A program made the translations under genes and the position numbers. Positions 49,346-61,800 of a stretch of 64,000 nucleotides of DNA are shown one piece after another. Numbering within the stretch: position 1 is the stretch's first letter; each line of letters begins with the position of its first letter. This DNA is from Ciborinia camelliae. Taxonomy: Eukaryota > Ascomycota > Leotiomycetes > Helotiales > Sclerotiniaceae. The notes beneath the pieces are model-generated. The model ran no database searches and was not told the DNA's origin. It saw only the letters and a program-made list of their open reading frames with translations. Location: the NCBI GenBank assembly GCA_025890175.1, contig JANPYM010000003.1, positions 278,600 to 342,599 on the forward strand, given 5' to 3'.

Positions 49346-52067
49346 GAAGGGATGGAAAAAGGGGGGAAAGGCAATTTGTCTTTATCTTTGCATTTTGTGG
49401 GATGGGTGGGATGGGTGGGTGATGTAATAGATGGATGAGGGGGTCTAGGAGGTTTTAGAGGGGTTTTTGAAGAAGGGGTTTAAGAGGGGTGGTGATGGAT
49501 AGGATGTGATGGGTACTAGGTAGGATGAATAGAAAAAAGAAGAAAATAGAAAGAGTAGAAGAAGATAAAATTAAATGAAATAAAATGAAATTAAACTTTT
49601 TTGGTTGTGTTATATTGTATATATTGTATATATTGTATTGTATTATATCGTATTATATTATAATATAAAATTATAATATAGAATTAAATAGACTATAATA
49701 TAAGTTATAGATAGAGTACTATTAGAGTACTATTAGAGTATTATATTATATATTATATAAATAAATATCTAGATAATATTTATCTATCTAGGTATCTATT
49801 TATCTATATATCTATATATTGTGCGGGAAAACTAGGTGTACGGAAGTCACGTGAATATAATCCCGACCTCAGACCTCAGATCTCGCACTCGCACTCTAAG
49901 CAAATTCCTCCTTTCTATTTCAAATTCCTATCCGCAAGGTCGAGGTTTCTTTTTTTTTTTTTTCTTTTCTTTTCTATTCTATAAATTTGGAGCTTGTGTT
50001 TGGGAAATAGAGATGGAGATACAGATGGAGATTATAAGGGTTATGAGGGTTATTTTTTAGGGAGGGGGGTAGGAGAGAGAAAGGAAAGAAAGGGAGGGGG
50101 AAAGAAGGGAAGGAGGGAAGGAAGGAAAGAAGGTGTGGTTATGGTTATAATTATAATTATATAGTAAGAATAAGAAAGGGGATTAGAGGTAGATAGATAA
50201 TGCTTTGATAAGAAAAGAAATGGAAAGGGTAAGGAAGGAAAGGGAAGAGAAGGAAAGGGAAGGGAATATATAAAGATAGATAGGTATATATTTAAAATAA
50301 AGTCTAAAGTCATCAAGTAGGTATCTAAACTGTGTATTAAGTAATATAATATCTTTCGCTTTTACAAAATTCAATGCGAGGAATATATAATGGAATGATG
50401 AAAATCAGCGGGTTCTGGAACTTGATGTCGGTTTGAGTTGTTGTTGTTGTTGTTATTATTGTTGTTTGATGGTTAGTGTCTTTCAACTTTAGGTATGTAT
50501 GTATTACTGCTAATAAGTCTAATTCATTATTATCGAAGTTTTTCACGATTATATTTATTTTCATTTTCATTTTCATCCTCATTATTATTTCCCTTCGTTA
50601 TCCTTCTCCTTTCAAGAATCCCTTTAACTCAGTCCTCACTCTCTACTAGTACTTCATCTCCACATCAAACCGCCCCTCGAGTTCTAAACAGCACCATGCA
50701 AATGTTTCTACACTTTCAAAATTCCCTTCCTTGAGATACTTATACCTATAGCTTTTATACCGTTAAAAATCTTATCTCCAAAAGAAAAGAAAAGAAACAC
50801 TTAGCGATTTATTCACTTATTACCTTGTGTTTTTCAGTATCACGAATATTCTAATTCCTGATTCTAATTATCGCTACAAGTATCCGGTGATTACTGACGT
50901 CATCTCGTAACCCTACTACCACCACCACTATCAAACATCTAAGTAAGGCAAGGTAGATAGATATATATTCTCGCTTAACAATTTTGACATCAATTCTTCA
51001 GATACCTAGATAATAATATATTCGATATTTTAAAATTCAATTCTATTTATATCTATATATCTCTATTCATTCTTCTTAGATTACTCTATAGATTTATCTT
51101 AACTTTTCAAGATGAAACGAATACTTCGAGATAATGTATTATAGTATACAGTGTATTTAGCTTAAAGCTCTAAAAACTATACTATAGATCAACTATATAA
51201 GCCCGCTTGCGTGCCGCAGACACGTGATTTATCCAACATTTATATATTTACATACTATTCATATATAAACAGGAGAGGAGAGAAGAGACGGGATCCGCAT
51301 GCTACCTAGACTTCTAGATACTCTACTATACGCACTCCACTGCATTTTAGAGCAGGATGATGAATCAAATGCCCATCATGTATGTAATTCCCCGAAATAA
51401 TGTACTTAGGTATTTTGAGATGAAGAAACGAGGTATCGAGATGAATACTATCTTTGGCGCAATATCTGAGAGGAGATTAAATTGGATTAGATTGGATTAG
51501 ATAAAGCAGAAGGGGAGTGAAAACATAAAAGAAAATACTAATCTAATCTAATCTACGCTACCCCCTTTTCCGTTAGACTTTTTACTTCTCACTTCTTACT
51601 TCTCATTCTTTATTTCTTACTTCTCACTCCTTACTTCTCATTTCTCACTTTTTATTTTTCACTTCTTACTTTTCACTTTTCACTTCTCACTTTTCACTTT
51701 TTATATCTATTATCTTTCATCTCTTATCTAATTCCCTTATACAAACTACTTAATCGGATATTGTAATAAATAAATATCTTTCAATCCTCTAACCCCCATC
51801 CACAAATCTACACCCTCCTTCCCACACCCCCTTCCCACACCCCCTTCCCATCCCCCTCTCCCACTTCCACCCCTCTAGACCCTTCTGTATCCTTTCTCTC
51901 AGCCAAACAAATTATAAATAAATAAACACTCCCTCTCCCTTTTCCTCCCCTTTCCTTCCCTTTCCCTTTTCTCTTTTCTCTTTTCCCTTCTTTCCATTCC
52001 CTTCTCTCCGTCTTCCTCTCCTATAACAAAAAACGAAAAACAATTAAACTAAATATATACCTACATA

Positions 52068-52265
52068 TATTTATATTTATTTATATCTATTTATATCTAT
52101 TTATACTTATTTATATTTACTTATATTTATTTATATTTACTTATACTTACTTATATCTATTTATATCTACTTATATTTATTTATATCTATATACCTATAT
52201 ATCTATATATTTATATATCTATATATCTATATACCTATATACCTATATACCTATTTATATCTATA
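52068..52265. repeat. TTATATCTAT-type 10-bp tandem array
   Basis: A run of ten-base units (TTATATCTAT, TTATATTTAC, TTATACTTAT), degenerating into CTATATAC units. It ends at the border of the AT-rich block. Confidence 0.85.
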
Positions 52266-52800
52266 TACCTTAGCGGAGGTACCAGGTGTTGAGAAACCAT
52301 TAATATACTATATTTATTATAAAAGGTTGTATTTGAAAACTATAAATTATGATTTCGAAAATAAATTATATATATAAAAATAAATAATCTATAAATATAA
52401 ATTATATATAAATATAAATAGTATTTCATTATTAATTATATCTATATAATAAAAATAATATATATATAAATAAATTGTAAATAAATAAAAACTATATATA
52501 AACAAAAATTGTATATATTAATAAACAATATATAAAATATAAATTATATTTATAAAAATATAATATTTATTTAAATATTATATTCAATAAAAAATAATAT
52601 TTTAATTGAAAAACTATATTTAAGCTAAAATATTGTTTTTAAATTTAAATATTGTTTTTGAATCAAAATATCGTTTTTAAATTTAATATTGTTTTTGGAT
52701 GAAAAACTATATTGCAAAATAAATAATTTTATATTAAAAATAATATATTTATATTTATTATATAAATATTAAAATAATTTTAATATTATAAATTATATAT

Positions 52801-52805
52801 ATATT
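52801..52805. other. 5-bp target-site duplication ATATT (left)
   Basis: ATATT directly precedes the first LTR and recurs at 58867-58871 directly after the second. Five bases is the usual duplication for LTR retrotransposons. In such AT-rich DNA a chance match is not negligible, but both copies sit exactly at the LTR borders. Confidence 0.75.
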
Positions 52806-53050
52806 TGTTGGGAAAATCATGTGACCTACCGGTCACGTGACCTGCACGTGACTAGCACGTGATCGGGCATGTGACGGTTCGGCTAGCATCGCGAACCTAC
52901 TAGAACATCTAATGCGTCCTAATACATTCTAGTACGGCATTAGACCTCTATATAATCATCTACTTTAGTATAGCTTTATAAATCAAAGATTATTAATATA
53001 TATTACAAATTAAAAATATTTTATATTTTAAAACTATATTAATATTAATA
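52806..53050 (+). repeat. 5' LTR (245 bp)
   Basis: The outer half retains G and C; the inner half (from about 52985) is almost all A/T. It contains five E-box-like hexamers (52818, 52834, 52845, 52856, 52868) and TATATAA at 52949-52955. It aligns to the 3' LTR without a gap, and all differences I walked through are transitions. Confidence 0.9.
52818..52873 (+). promoter_or_regulatory. Array of five CACGTG/CATGTG sites in the LTR
   Basis: CATGTG 52818, CACGTG 52834, CACGTG 52845, CACGTG 52856 and CATGTG 52868, all followed by GA or preceded by GC/TC. Starts are spaced 16, 11, 11 and 12 bp, close to one helical turn for the last four. They lie 76-131 bp upstream of the TATA box, where an activating sequence is expected. 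Confidence 0.6.
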
Positions 53051-56000
53051 TTAATTAATAATATTATAAATTAGGGGTTTTAAATTTTTATTAAAAAAGT
53101 ATTATGATTTTTTATAAAATTCGAGATTGATATATAATTTAAAAAGATTATAAATATTAAACAATTATATTATTATAATAATATTAATTATATTATTTTA
53201 ATAAAATTGAAATTAAAAAATAAAGATTAATTATATTTTTAATTTGGGATTTGTTTTATTTAAAAATATATTTTATATTATTATAATTAGGGATTATATT
53301 TAAAAAATCTAAATTCTTAATAATAAAAATATTAGTTTTTATTGAAATATTAAAGATATTATTTTTTTATTTTTAGAATAAATCAATAAATTAAAAATAT
53401 AAAAAACAATATTTAAATTATTTATAATTAAAGTTTATATTCACTATATATTTTTTATATAATATTATATATAAAAAATTATTTTCTATTATTTATTATA
53501 CAATTTTACTTTATTATTTATAATCATTATCTTTTTTATTGAAAATCATTTATTGCTTGCTTTTTTTTATAAATAATAATTACTTTAAAAATTATATTAA
53601 CATTAGCAATATTAATTATATCCGTCAAATCTTGCAACTTGCAAATCGACGATAAAACATATCTTACAAAATAGTTTACAGAAATACAGGGATTACCCGA
53701 ATCTTGCAATATTGATTTTAACAAACTTATTTTATATATTAAATTTAAATATAAATAATATAAAAAAAAGAATATTTATAATAAAAATTTTATTAATATT
53801 TTTTACAATAATTTTAATATATTTATAATTATAGAATTCAAAATTATCAAAAAGATTTATTTATAATAATTTTGGAAAATATTTTATATTTAAAATATTT
53901 ATATTTAAATTACCAAAACCGATTTAGTTATAATTCTTTATTAGACTGTATAGGATATCGAATATATATCATAAATAAAAAAATAGATAAAAAAATATTT
54001 AAAGAATAAAAATATTCCTATATTAAAATTTCAATCCAGCAATATTCTTTATTAAATCTATGCAAATTTCAAAAAAAAAAAAAAAATAAAAAAAATCAAA
54101 GTATAACCATAAAAATAATAATAATAATGATTCAAACAATTTCAATCACAATTTTAATAATAACAGTAACAAAAATAAATATTATAAATAGAATAATAAA
54201 GCCAAAAATAGCTTTTATATATCTATAATTTTAAATATACAAATCCTAATCAATTTCCAAAAATTCTATTTATTTAAAAAAAAATATAATAAAGAAAACA
54301 ACAATTTTAATTATAAGCTTTTAATTTTTTATAAAATTATATAATATATAAAAATATTAAAAAATTTATTTCCTAAAACTTTTTTTTTAATATTTAAAAA
54401 TAATATCTTAGCCTTTTATTATATTACAAAAAAAGATTTGTTAATAATATTTATAAAACTTTATAATTATATTAAATATAATTTTAAAAAAAATAAATAT
54501 TATCAAAATATATTAAACAAATAAAATACAATTTTATTTAAAACTGTTTAAATTAAATATAATAATAAAATATTTAATAAATATTTTTTAATTTTTATTA
54601 AAAAATTGTAATAATTTTAATAATATTTTGATTTTAAATTTTATTATCCAAAATTTTTTTATAATAAATTTATTATAATTTGTAAAGATACTAAAATTTA
54701 TTTATATATTTGTTATAATCTAAAATTTAATATTATAAACTTTATCAATCAATTTAAATAATTAATAAATATATAAAAAAAGATTTATTCAAAAATATTA
54801 ATTAATTTAATATTATTTACAAATTACAAATATTATAATAATAATAATTTTTATATTAATTCAAAAAATCAATTATATTAATTACAAAAAAACAAAAAAT
54901 ATTGGATTTATAAAAAAAATAAATATAAATTAATAAATTATCTAAAAAAAGAATAAAAAAAATTTTAATACAAATATTAAAAAAAAATTTAAAAATAAAA
55001 GTAATAATATATTTAATAAACATTTTAATTTATTTTTTATTAATTATAAAAATTTTTTTTTTGAAAATAAATTTAAAAATTTTAATAATAAAAATATTAA
55101 TATTTTTTTTTTAAAATTAAATTTTCAAAATAAAAATGAAAATAAATTTAAAAAAATCTATTTTATAATATTAAAATTTATTTAATTTCAAAAAATTCTT
55201 ATAAAATTATTAAATTGTATAATTCTTTATATTATTATTAATGAAATCCAAAAGTAACTTATAATTATTTTTTGATACAATAAAGATAAATTTTATAATA
55301 TTATAATTGATATAAATATTATAAAACATTTTATAATCGAATATAACTAATATTTAGTCTAATAAAAACTTTTTAAAGATAAAATTAACAAAGAAATAGT
55401 AAAAATTGTTAATATTAGTTTTAATATAAATGTAATATTATCTATTAATTTATTTTTATTTTAATTATTTTTTGGGATTATTGAATTTTATATTATCTAG
55501 ATTAATATTTTGTTTCTTTTTAATTTAATAAATATAAATAGAATAAAATATTTTTTTAATAATTTTATTAATATATTAATTATTTTAAAATAAAAGTATT
55601 TTATTATTTAATATAACAATTATATCTTTTTGTTATAAAAAATTTATTTTATTATATTTATATAAAAAATTATTATAAAAAATAATTATTATTTTATTAA
55701 TATCGAATTTTATTATTTATATTATTATTTCGATTATTTTTTAATATAAAGATTTTAACAAATTTTTAAATATATAAAATATAATAAAAATATTATAAAT
55801 ATTAAATATTTTATCAAATATTATATATATTATTAATTATATAAAAAATTATTAAAATATTTTAAGTTTATATTACAAAATAATATTAAGTTTAATTATT
55901 TTATTTTTATAAATATAATATATATTAAAGATAAATCAATATTTTATATTATAAATAAATTAATTTGCTTTTAAGTTGTTTAATAATTTAATAATATATT

Positions 56001-58621
56001 AATAAAATATATATAGAATATATTAAAAAAATACTAACTAAATATTTATTTTGGATTATTAAATTATATTATTTATAATATTAAAAAAAATTTTGTTAAT
56101 AAGAAATTTAAATAAAATATAATATTTGTAGAAATTGTTATAAAATATATATTAATTAAAATTTATAATTTTATTGGGATTATAAAATATTACTATTATT
56201 TGCTTTGTTATATATATATTATTATTTTTAAGGAATTAATGGATTTAAAAATTTTAAAGGAATTAATATTTCAAATAATTATTAAGACAATTAACAATAT
56301 TGTAAAATTGAATGGTTTTGTTTCTACATTTTTTGTATTTAGAATATATTTTTGGATAATTAATAACAACCTATTTATCGTTATAATACTTTAAAAAATC
56401 ATTATAATTTAAAAAATTATAAAAAAAATTTGTAAAATTAAAGTTTAATAATAAATTATAAATATTTTACAAAAAAAAATAGTTTATCAATTTTTGCAAT
56501 ATATAAATTATTTTTAAATTTTAATATATTTATATAAAAAAAAAATAAAAATATTATTATAAATAAATAAATTAGATTATTTATATTATTATTAATAAAT
56601 AGCAAAATATATAAAATTGATTTATTAAGTAAACTAACAGAATTTAGAATAATTATAATATAATTATTTTATTAGAAATTGGAATTAAATAAGCTAAATA
56701 TTAATTTTATTTTTTATAACAGATTCGAGTATACTTTTTTATTTTAATATATTAAAACTATATTATAAATTATAATCTTAATAATATTATATTCTTCAAT
56801 ATTATAATCTTTAATATTATTTTTTAATTTAAAATTATAAATACAATTTTGTAAATATATATAAAACAAATTATAAGATTAAATTAATATTATAAATAAT
56901 TAGAAATCCTAATTATATATATTTTTATAAAATAAAAAATTTTAATAGAAAATTGATTATTTAGAATTATAAAATAAATTGTTTATTAATAGCAATATCT
57001 TTTTTTTTATATATATAAAATTATATTATACAAAAATTAACAGATTTATTAAAAATAATATATTCAAAATTGTTTTTTTAAAATAAATATTTCAAAAAAT
57101 CAGAATTTTTAATTCAAAATTTATTAATATTATCAAAAACAAAAGTATTAATAAAGCTTATTTAAAATTACAATTAATAATTTAAGTATATAAAAATTAA
57201 GAAAAAATTATTATTTTTATTTAATTATTTATAATTCAAAAAGTTAATTAATATATATTATTAATTTTAATAATAAATATTTTTATCGTTTTAATTTATC
57301 TTCGGGATATTATTTAAACCTATATATAATTTATTACAAACCTTTATTACTTATTTTATATATATTTACTATTTAAAATAAAATTAAAATTAAATATTGT
57401 TTTATAAATTATAAAATTATTTTATAATATATTAAAGGTTAAAAACTATTGATTTAATATTTACCATAATCATTATATAAACAAATTTCAAATAATATAA
57501 TTTATTTATAATCTTTATTTATTTTATATAAATAAATATAATTTTGATTTAATTAATTTATAGATTAATAATATTTTTATTATTAATAATAAAGTTTTTG
57601 TAAAAAAAAAATAAACAAAATTAATATAAATCAAATTTTTTGTAAAAAATTATAAAAAATTAATAAAATTAATATTATTAAAATTTAATAATAATTTAAT
57701 TACTTTTTATAATAAAAATATTTATTTTAATTAAAAAAAATAATATAATAATTTATGATTAATAAAAATTAGATAAACAAATATATAAAAAACAAAAAAA
57801 AAAGTATAAAAATTAATTATTTTAAAAAAATAATATATTAAATAATACATTTAGAAAATATATTCTATAACAATTTATTAATTAAAAGTTTTCTACGATT
57901 TTTTTATTATTATCTAAATAATAAATTTAAAAAAAAAAAATATTAAAAAACTAAATAAAAAACTTTAATAACAAATAAATAATTTAAAAAAAGAACTTAA
58001 TTTTATATCTTTTGATTTTAATTTGTTTAATATAATTATCTTTATTAATATATCGTTTATTAATAATACTAATATATTATTATAAATAAGATTTATAATT
58101 ATTTTTATTAATAAATATAAAAAGATTAATATTATATATTAATTATTAATTAAATACAAATAAATTATCAAAAACATTTTAACTTCAAAACTTTATAAAC
58201 TTATATATAGATTTAATATTAAAATTGCAATTAAAAAAATTATTAATATTATATTATAATTATAATTATAAATACTATTAATATTATATATCAATTTTAA
58301 ATTATTTTTTAATTTATTAATTAAACTTAGTTTAATAATAATAAAAAAATTTATAATTAATATTATATTTTTTTAACAATTTTATAAACAAAAAGAAATT
58401 ATTAAAACCAAATAAATTAATAATAATATAAATCCAATTAATATTATAATAAAAGAAAAACTATATTTAATATTAAAGGATTTTATTAATATTAATAAAA
58501 TAAATATTAAGAAATTTTAATAAATAAAATACAATTAAGGTAAAAAAAGAAGAGATTTGTATATAATATATATAATTTTGGGTATATAGGAATTTATTAC
58601 AATTTTAAAGAAAGTTCCTAA
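53051..58621 (+). pseudogene. Interior of the retrotransposon, coding capacity destroyed
   Basis: Stop codons saturate all frames, as expected when CAA, CAG, CGA and TGG codons are converted by C-to-T or G-to-A changes. One patch at about 53620-53720 keeps a higher G+C content. No protein domain could be recognised by eye. Confidence 0.75.
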
Positions 58622-58866
58622 TGTTAAAAAAATCATATAACCTACCAGTCATATGATCTGCATATGATTAGCATGTGATCGGGCATGTAACAGTTTGACT
58701 AGCATTGCGAATCTACTAGAATGTTTAGTATGTCCTAGTACGTTCTAATACGGCATTAGATCTCTATATAATCATTTACTCTAGTATAACTTTATAAATC
58801 AGAGATTATCAACATACACTACAGATTGAAAGTACTTTACACTTTGAAACCATATTGATACCAACA
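58622..58866 (+). repeat. 3' LTR (245 bp)
   Basis: Equal in length to the 5' LTR and in the same orientation. Here the 5' (inner) half is the more mutated: CACGTG sites appear as CATATG or CATGTG, and TGTTGGG as TGTTAAA. The 3' (outer) half keeps CACTACAGATTG and CCAACA. TATATAA is retained. Confidence 0.9.
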
Positions 58867-58871
58867 ATATT
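58867..58871. other. 5-bp target-site duplication ATATT (right)
   Basis: Copy of the ATATT at 52801-52805, directly after the CCAACA end of the 3' LTR. Confidence 0.75.
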
Positions 58872-61800
58872 AAAAAATAATATATAAAAACAAATTATAT
58901 AAATAAGAATTCAATTAATTCTCAAATTATTATTATAAATATTAAGTATTATTATTTTTTAAATTAATTTTTTAATTAATATATTAATTAAATAGATAAA
59001 TAAATATTTAAATATTTAAATAATAAATATATTATATTTTATATTCAAAATTATTAATAATTATTTATTTTTTTCAATTTTATTATTAATTTAATTATTT
59101 TTTTTTTTTCTTTAATATTTGTTTTCTTTTATTCTTTTTCTTTTATTTATTCTTTTTTATTCATTTTCTTTTATTCGTTTTTTTCTATTTTTCCTTTTTT
59201 ATTCTTTTTTTTCTATTCGTTTCCTCTTATTTTTCTTTTTTTATTTTTATTTTTTTTGTTTTTAATATTTTTATTTTTGTATAAAAAAACAAATAAATAA
59301 TATTAAAATAAAGATTATTATTAATAATATTATAACGAAAATTGTAGAAATGTATATGGTTATAAATGTTTTTATAAATATTATAAAAATATATATAATT
59401 GTAAATGTTTTTATAAAAATTATAAAAGTTATAGGAATATATATAAATAAAAACGTTATAATAAAAGTTAAAGAGTTTATAAAAATATATATATAAAAAA
59501 AAATTAAAAAAATATTAAATAAATAATTAATTTAATTATTTAAATAAATTTAATTATTTAAAAATATTTTATTATTCCAAAAATTTGTTTATTTATTAAA
59601 CGTTTGATTTTATAATATATTTATAATTAATTTTTTTAAATAAATTGTTAGTTATTATTATATTTATTTTTTAATAATATAAATATTGTTTATACAAATA
59701 AATTCGATTTAAAAAATTAAATTATATAATTTTCAAAAATAACAATTATTCAATATTTTGATTCTTAAAATATTTGAAATCTTTATAATTATTAAATATT
59801 TTATATTTATTTATTTATTTATTTATATCTTTTTTTATATTTTTCAATATTACTTTGTTTTCATTTTTGATTAATAAATTATATAGTATATAAATATTTA
59901 TATAAATAAATATTTAAATATTTAAATATTTATTATATTTTTTAAATATTTATTAAACAAATAATATATATATATTTTATTTAAAAAAATATTTACTTTA
60001 TTTATTTTAAATATAAAAATCTAATTATTTTTAATAAATTTAAAAACTTTAAAAATCTTTTATTATTTATTTATATACATTTGTATATATTTATAATTTT
60101 GATATATATAATCTAAAAAAAAAAAATTCGGAATTTATTAATTTAAATAATATTATAATAAACGTTTTCGAATTATATATATAAAATTATATATAATATT
60201 TATAAATATTGAACACTGGAAATACTTTTATTTATATAATTTTAAATTATAAATATTATACTTTTTTTTTTTATTTCTTTATTTCCAAAAAGATAATCAA
60301 AATATATCTTGAGTATTATTTAACAATCAACCAAAAACTTTAAAAAGATTTCAAAAATAGAATAACAAAAAAATATTCTATTTATATTAAATATTAGCTT
60401 TTTTATTTATCTATTTTTAATTTTCAATTTTTATTTATATTTAAATATTTATTATTTAATTTAAATAATACTTTTTAAAACTTTTTTATTCTAATTCAAA
60501 TATACAAATAATAGTTTTATTAAGATCTATATGATTTTGTATTTCAAAATTTCGAATAATTAAATTATTAAATTTTTGAAAAGTAATAAAATATTTATAA
60601 TTTCAAAAAACAAAAAAAGAATTAATAAAAATAAAAATCAATAAAAAAGATATAAATAAATTAATAAATAAAATTTATTTTAATTATAAATCAAAATTAT
60701 TATAAAAACTTTATATAAATAGTATTCTTTAAACAACTTTTCTAATAATTTTGTTTATAATTTTTAAATATTTTTTAATTTCAAAATCTTTTTTATTTTT
60801 AATAAAAATATTATTAATAAGTTTTTTAAGTATATTTTAAATTTCTTTTTTTGAAAATATATATTTTTTATTTTTTTTATTATTATTTATAAAATCATTT
60901 TTAAATATTATAAAAATATACTAAAAATTATTTATTAGGTTTAAAAAACCTTAAATTGCAAAAAAACTTTAAATAATAATAAAATTGCGAATAACAAAAA
61001 TAAACAAAATAATATAAATAATATAGAAAATTTGAATAAATGAAATAAATAAAGTAATATTAATAATATAAGAAATTTAAATAAACGAAATAAATAAAGT
61101 AATATTGATAATATAAAAAATTTAAATAAATAAAATAAATAAAATAATATTAATAATATTAATAATATAAAAAATTGAAGAAAATAAATAAGATTATTGA
61201 AAGAAAGTTTAAGAGATAATTTTATTATCAAATAAAAATTTTAATAATTTTTAAAATATTAAAATCTATTAAATTAAATAATTAGTATTTTATAATGTTA
61301 ATGTATATTATTTATTTATTTTTTTATAAATATAAAACAAATTTTCAATTTTTAGTTTTATAATATAATTTATTAAAAAATAAGTTTTAATTGTTTAATA
61401 TTAATTATAATATTCTTTATTAATTCTAATTTAATTATAATAATTAATTTTATTATTTAAAGAAATTGAAATATTATTTTTTTTATTATTTTAAAAAATA
61501 TTGGTTTTTTAAAAAATAAGATTGTAAATTTGATTGAAAATTAAAAATATAATATATAAACGAAAAGCAAGATTTATAATTATATTTTTTTTTTTAAAAA
61601 AAAATAGATTAATATAAATTCAAAATTAAAATCAAATCAAAATTAATATTTATAAATAATATAATATAATTTTTTTTATTAAAAAATATTATTATATAAT
61701 ATATTATTTTAATATTTTAAAAATTTTATAATAATAATTTAAATCCAAGTTTTTGTATTTCAAAATTATTTTTAAAAAAATAACCTTGAAATAATTATTT

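Larger units (their letters stand above)
48622..52800. other. 4.2-kb repeat-rich spacer grading into the AT block
   Basis: No credible gene. It contains the ZRC1 3' flank with T and G runs, (CATGGG)n, (GGATGGAG)n, AT-rich DNA at about 49560-49820, purine-rich DNA near 50060-50280, CT-rich DNA at 51545-52020 and a 10-bp array at 52068-52265. CACGTG occurs at 49848-49853 and 51221-51226. GC content drops sharply near 52.28 kb. Confidence 0.7.
52806..58866 (+). mobile_element. Complete but RIP-degraded LTR retrotransposon (6061 bp)
   Basis: Two direct repeats of equal length (52806-53050 and 58622-58866, 245 bp each) bound a 5.57-kb interior. They begin TGTT, and the right one ends CCAACA, the TG...CA form of LTRs, with ATATT duplicated outside. 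The TATA box and upstream sites in the LTR indicate plus orientation. The interior is nearly pure A/T with stops in every frame, so no gag, integrase or reverse transcriptase can be read. Ty1/copia is possible from the TGTTGG...CCAACA ends, but this is a guess. The C-to-T and G-to-A pattern fits RIP. Confidence 0.87.

Noticed and set aside
55700..55760. Possible reverse transcriptase YxDD remnant in the retroelement interior
   Set aside because: In nearly pure A/T sequence such short codon matches occur by chance and no flanking motif is readable.
60941..61231. 96-codon hydrophobic minus-strand frame
   Set aside because: It follows from a 45-bp AT-rich tandem repeat; Leu/Phe/Ile-only composition and no promoter context.
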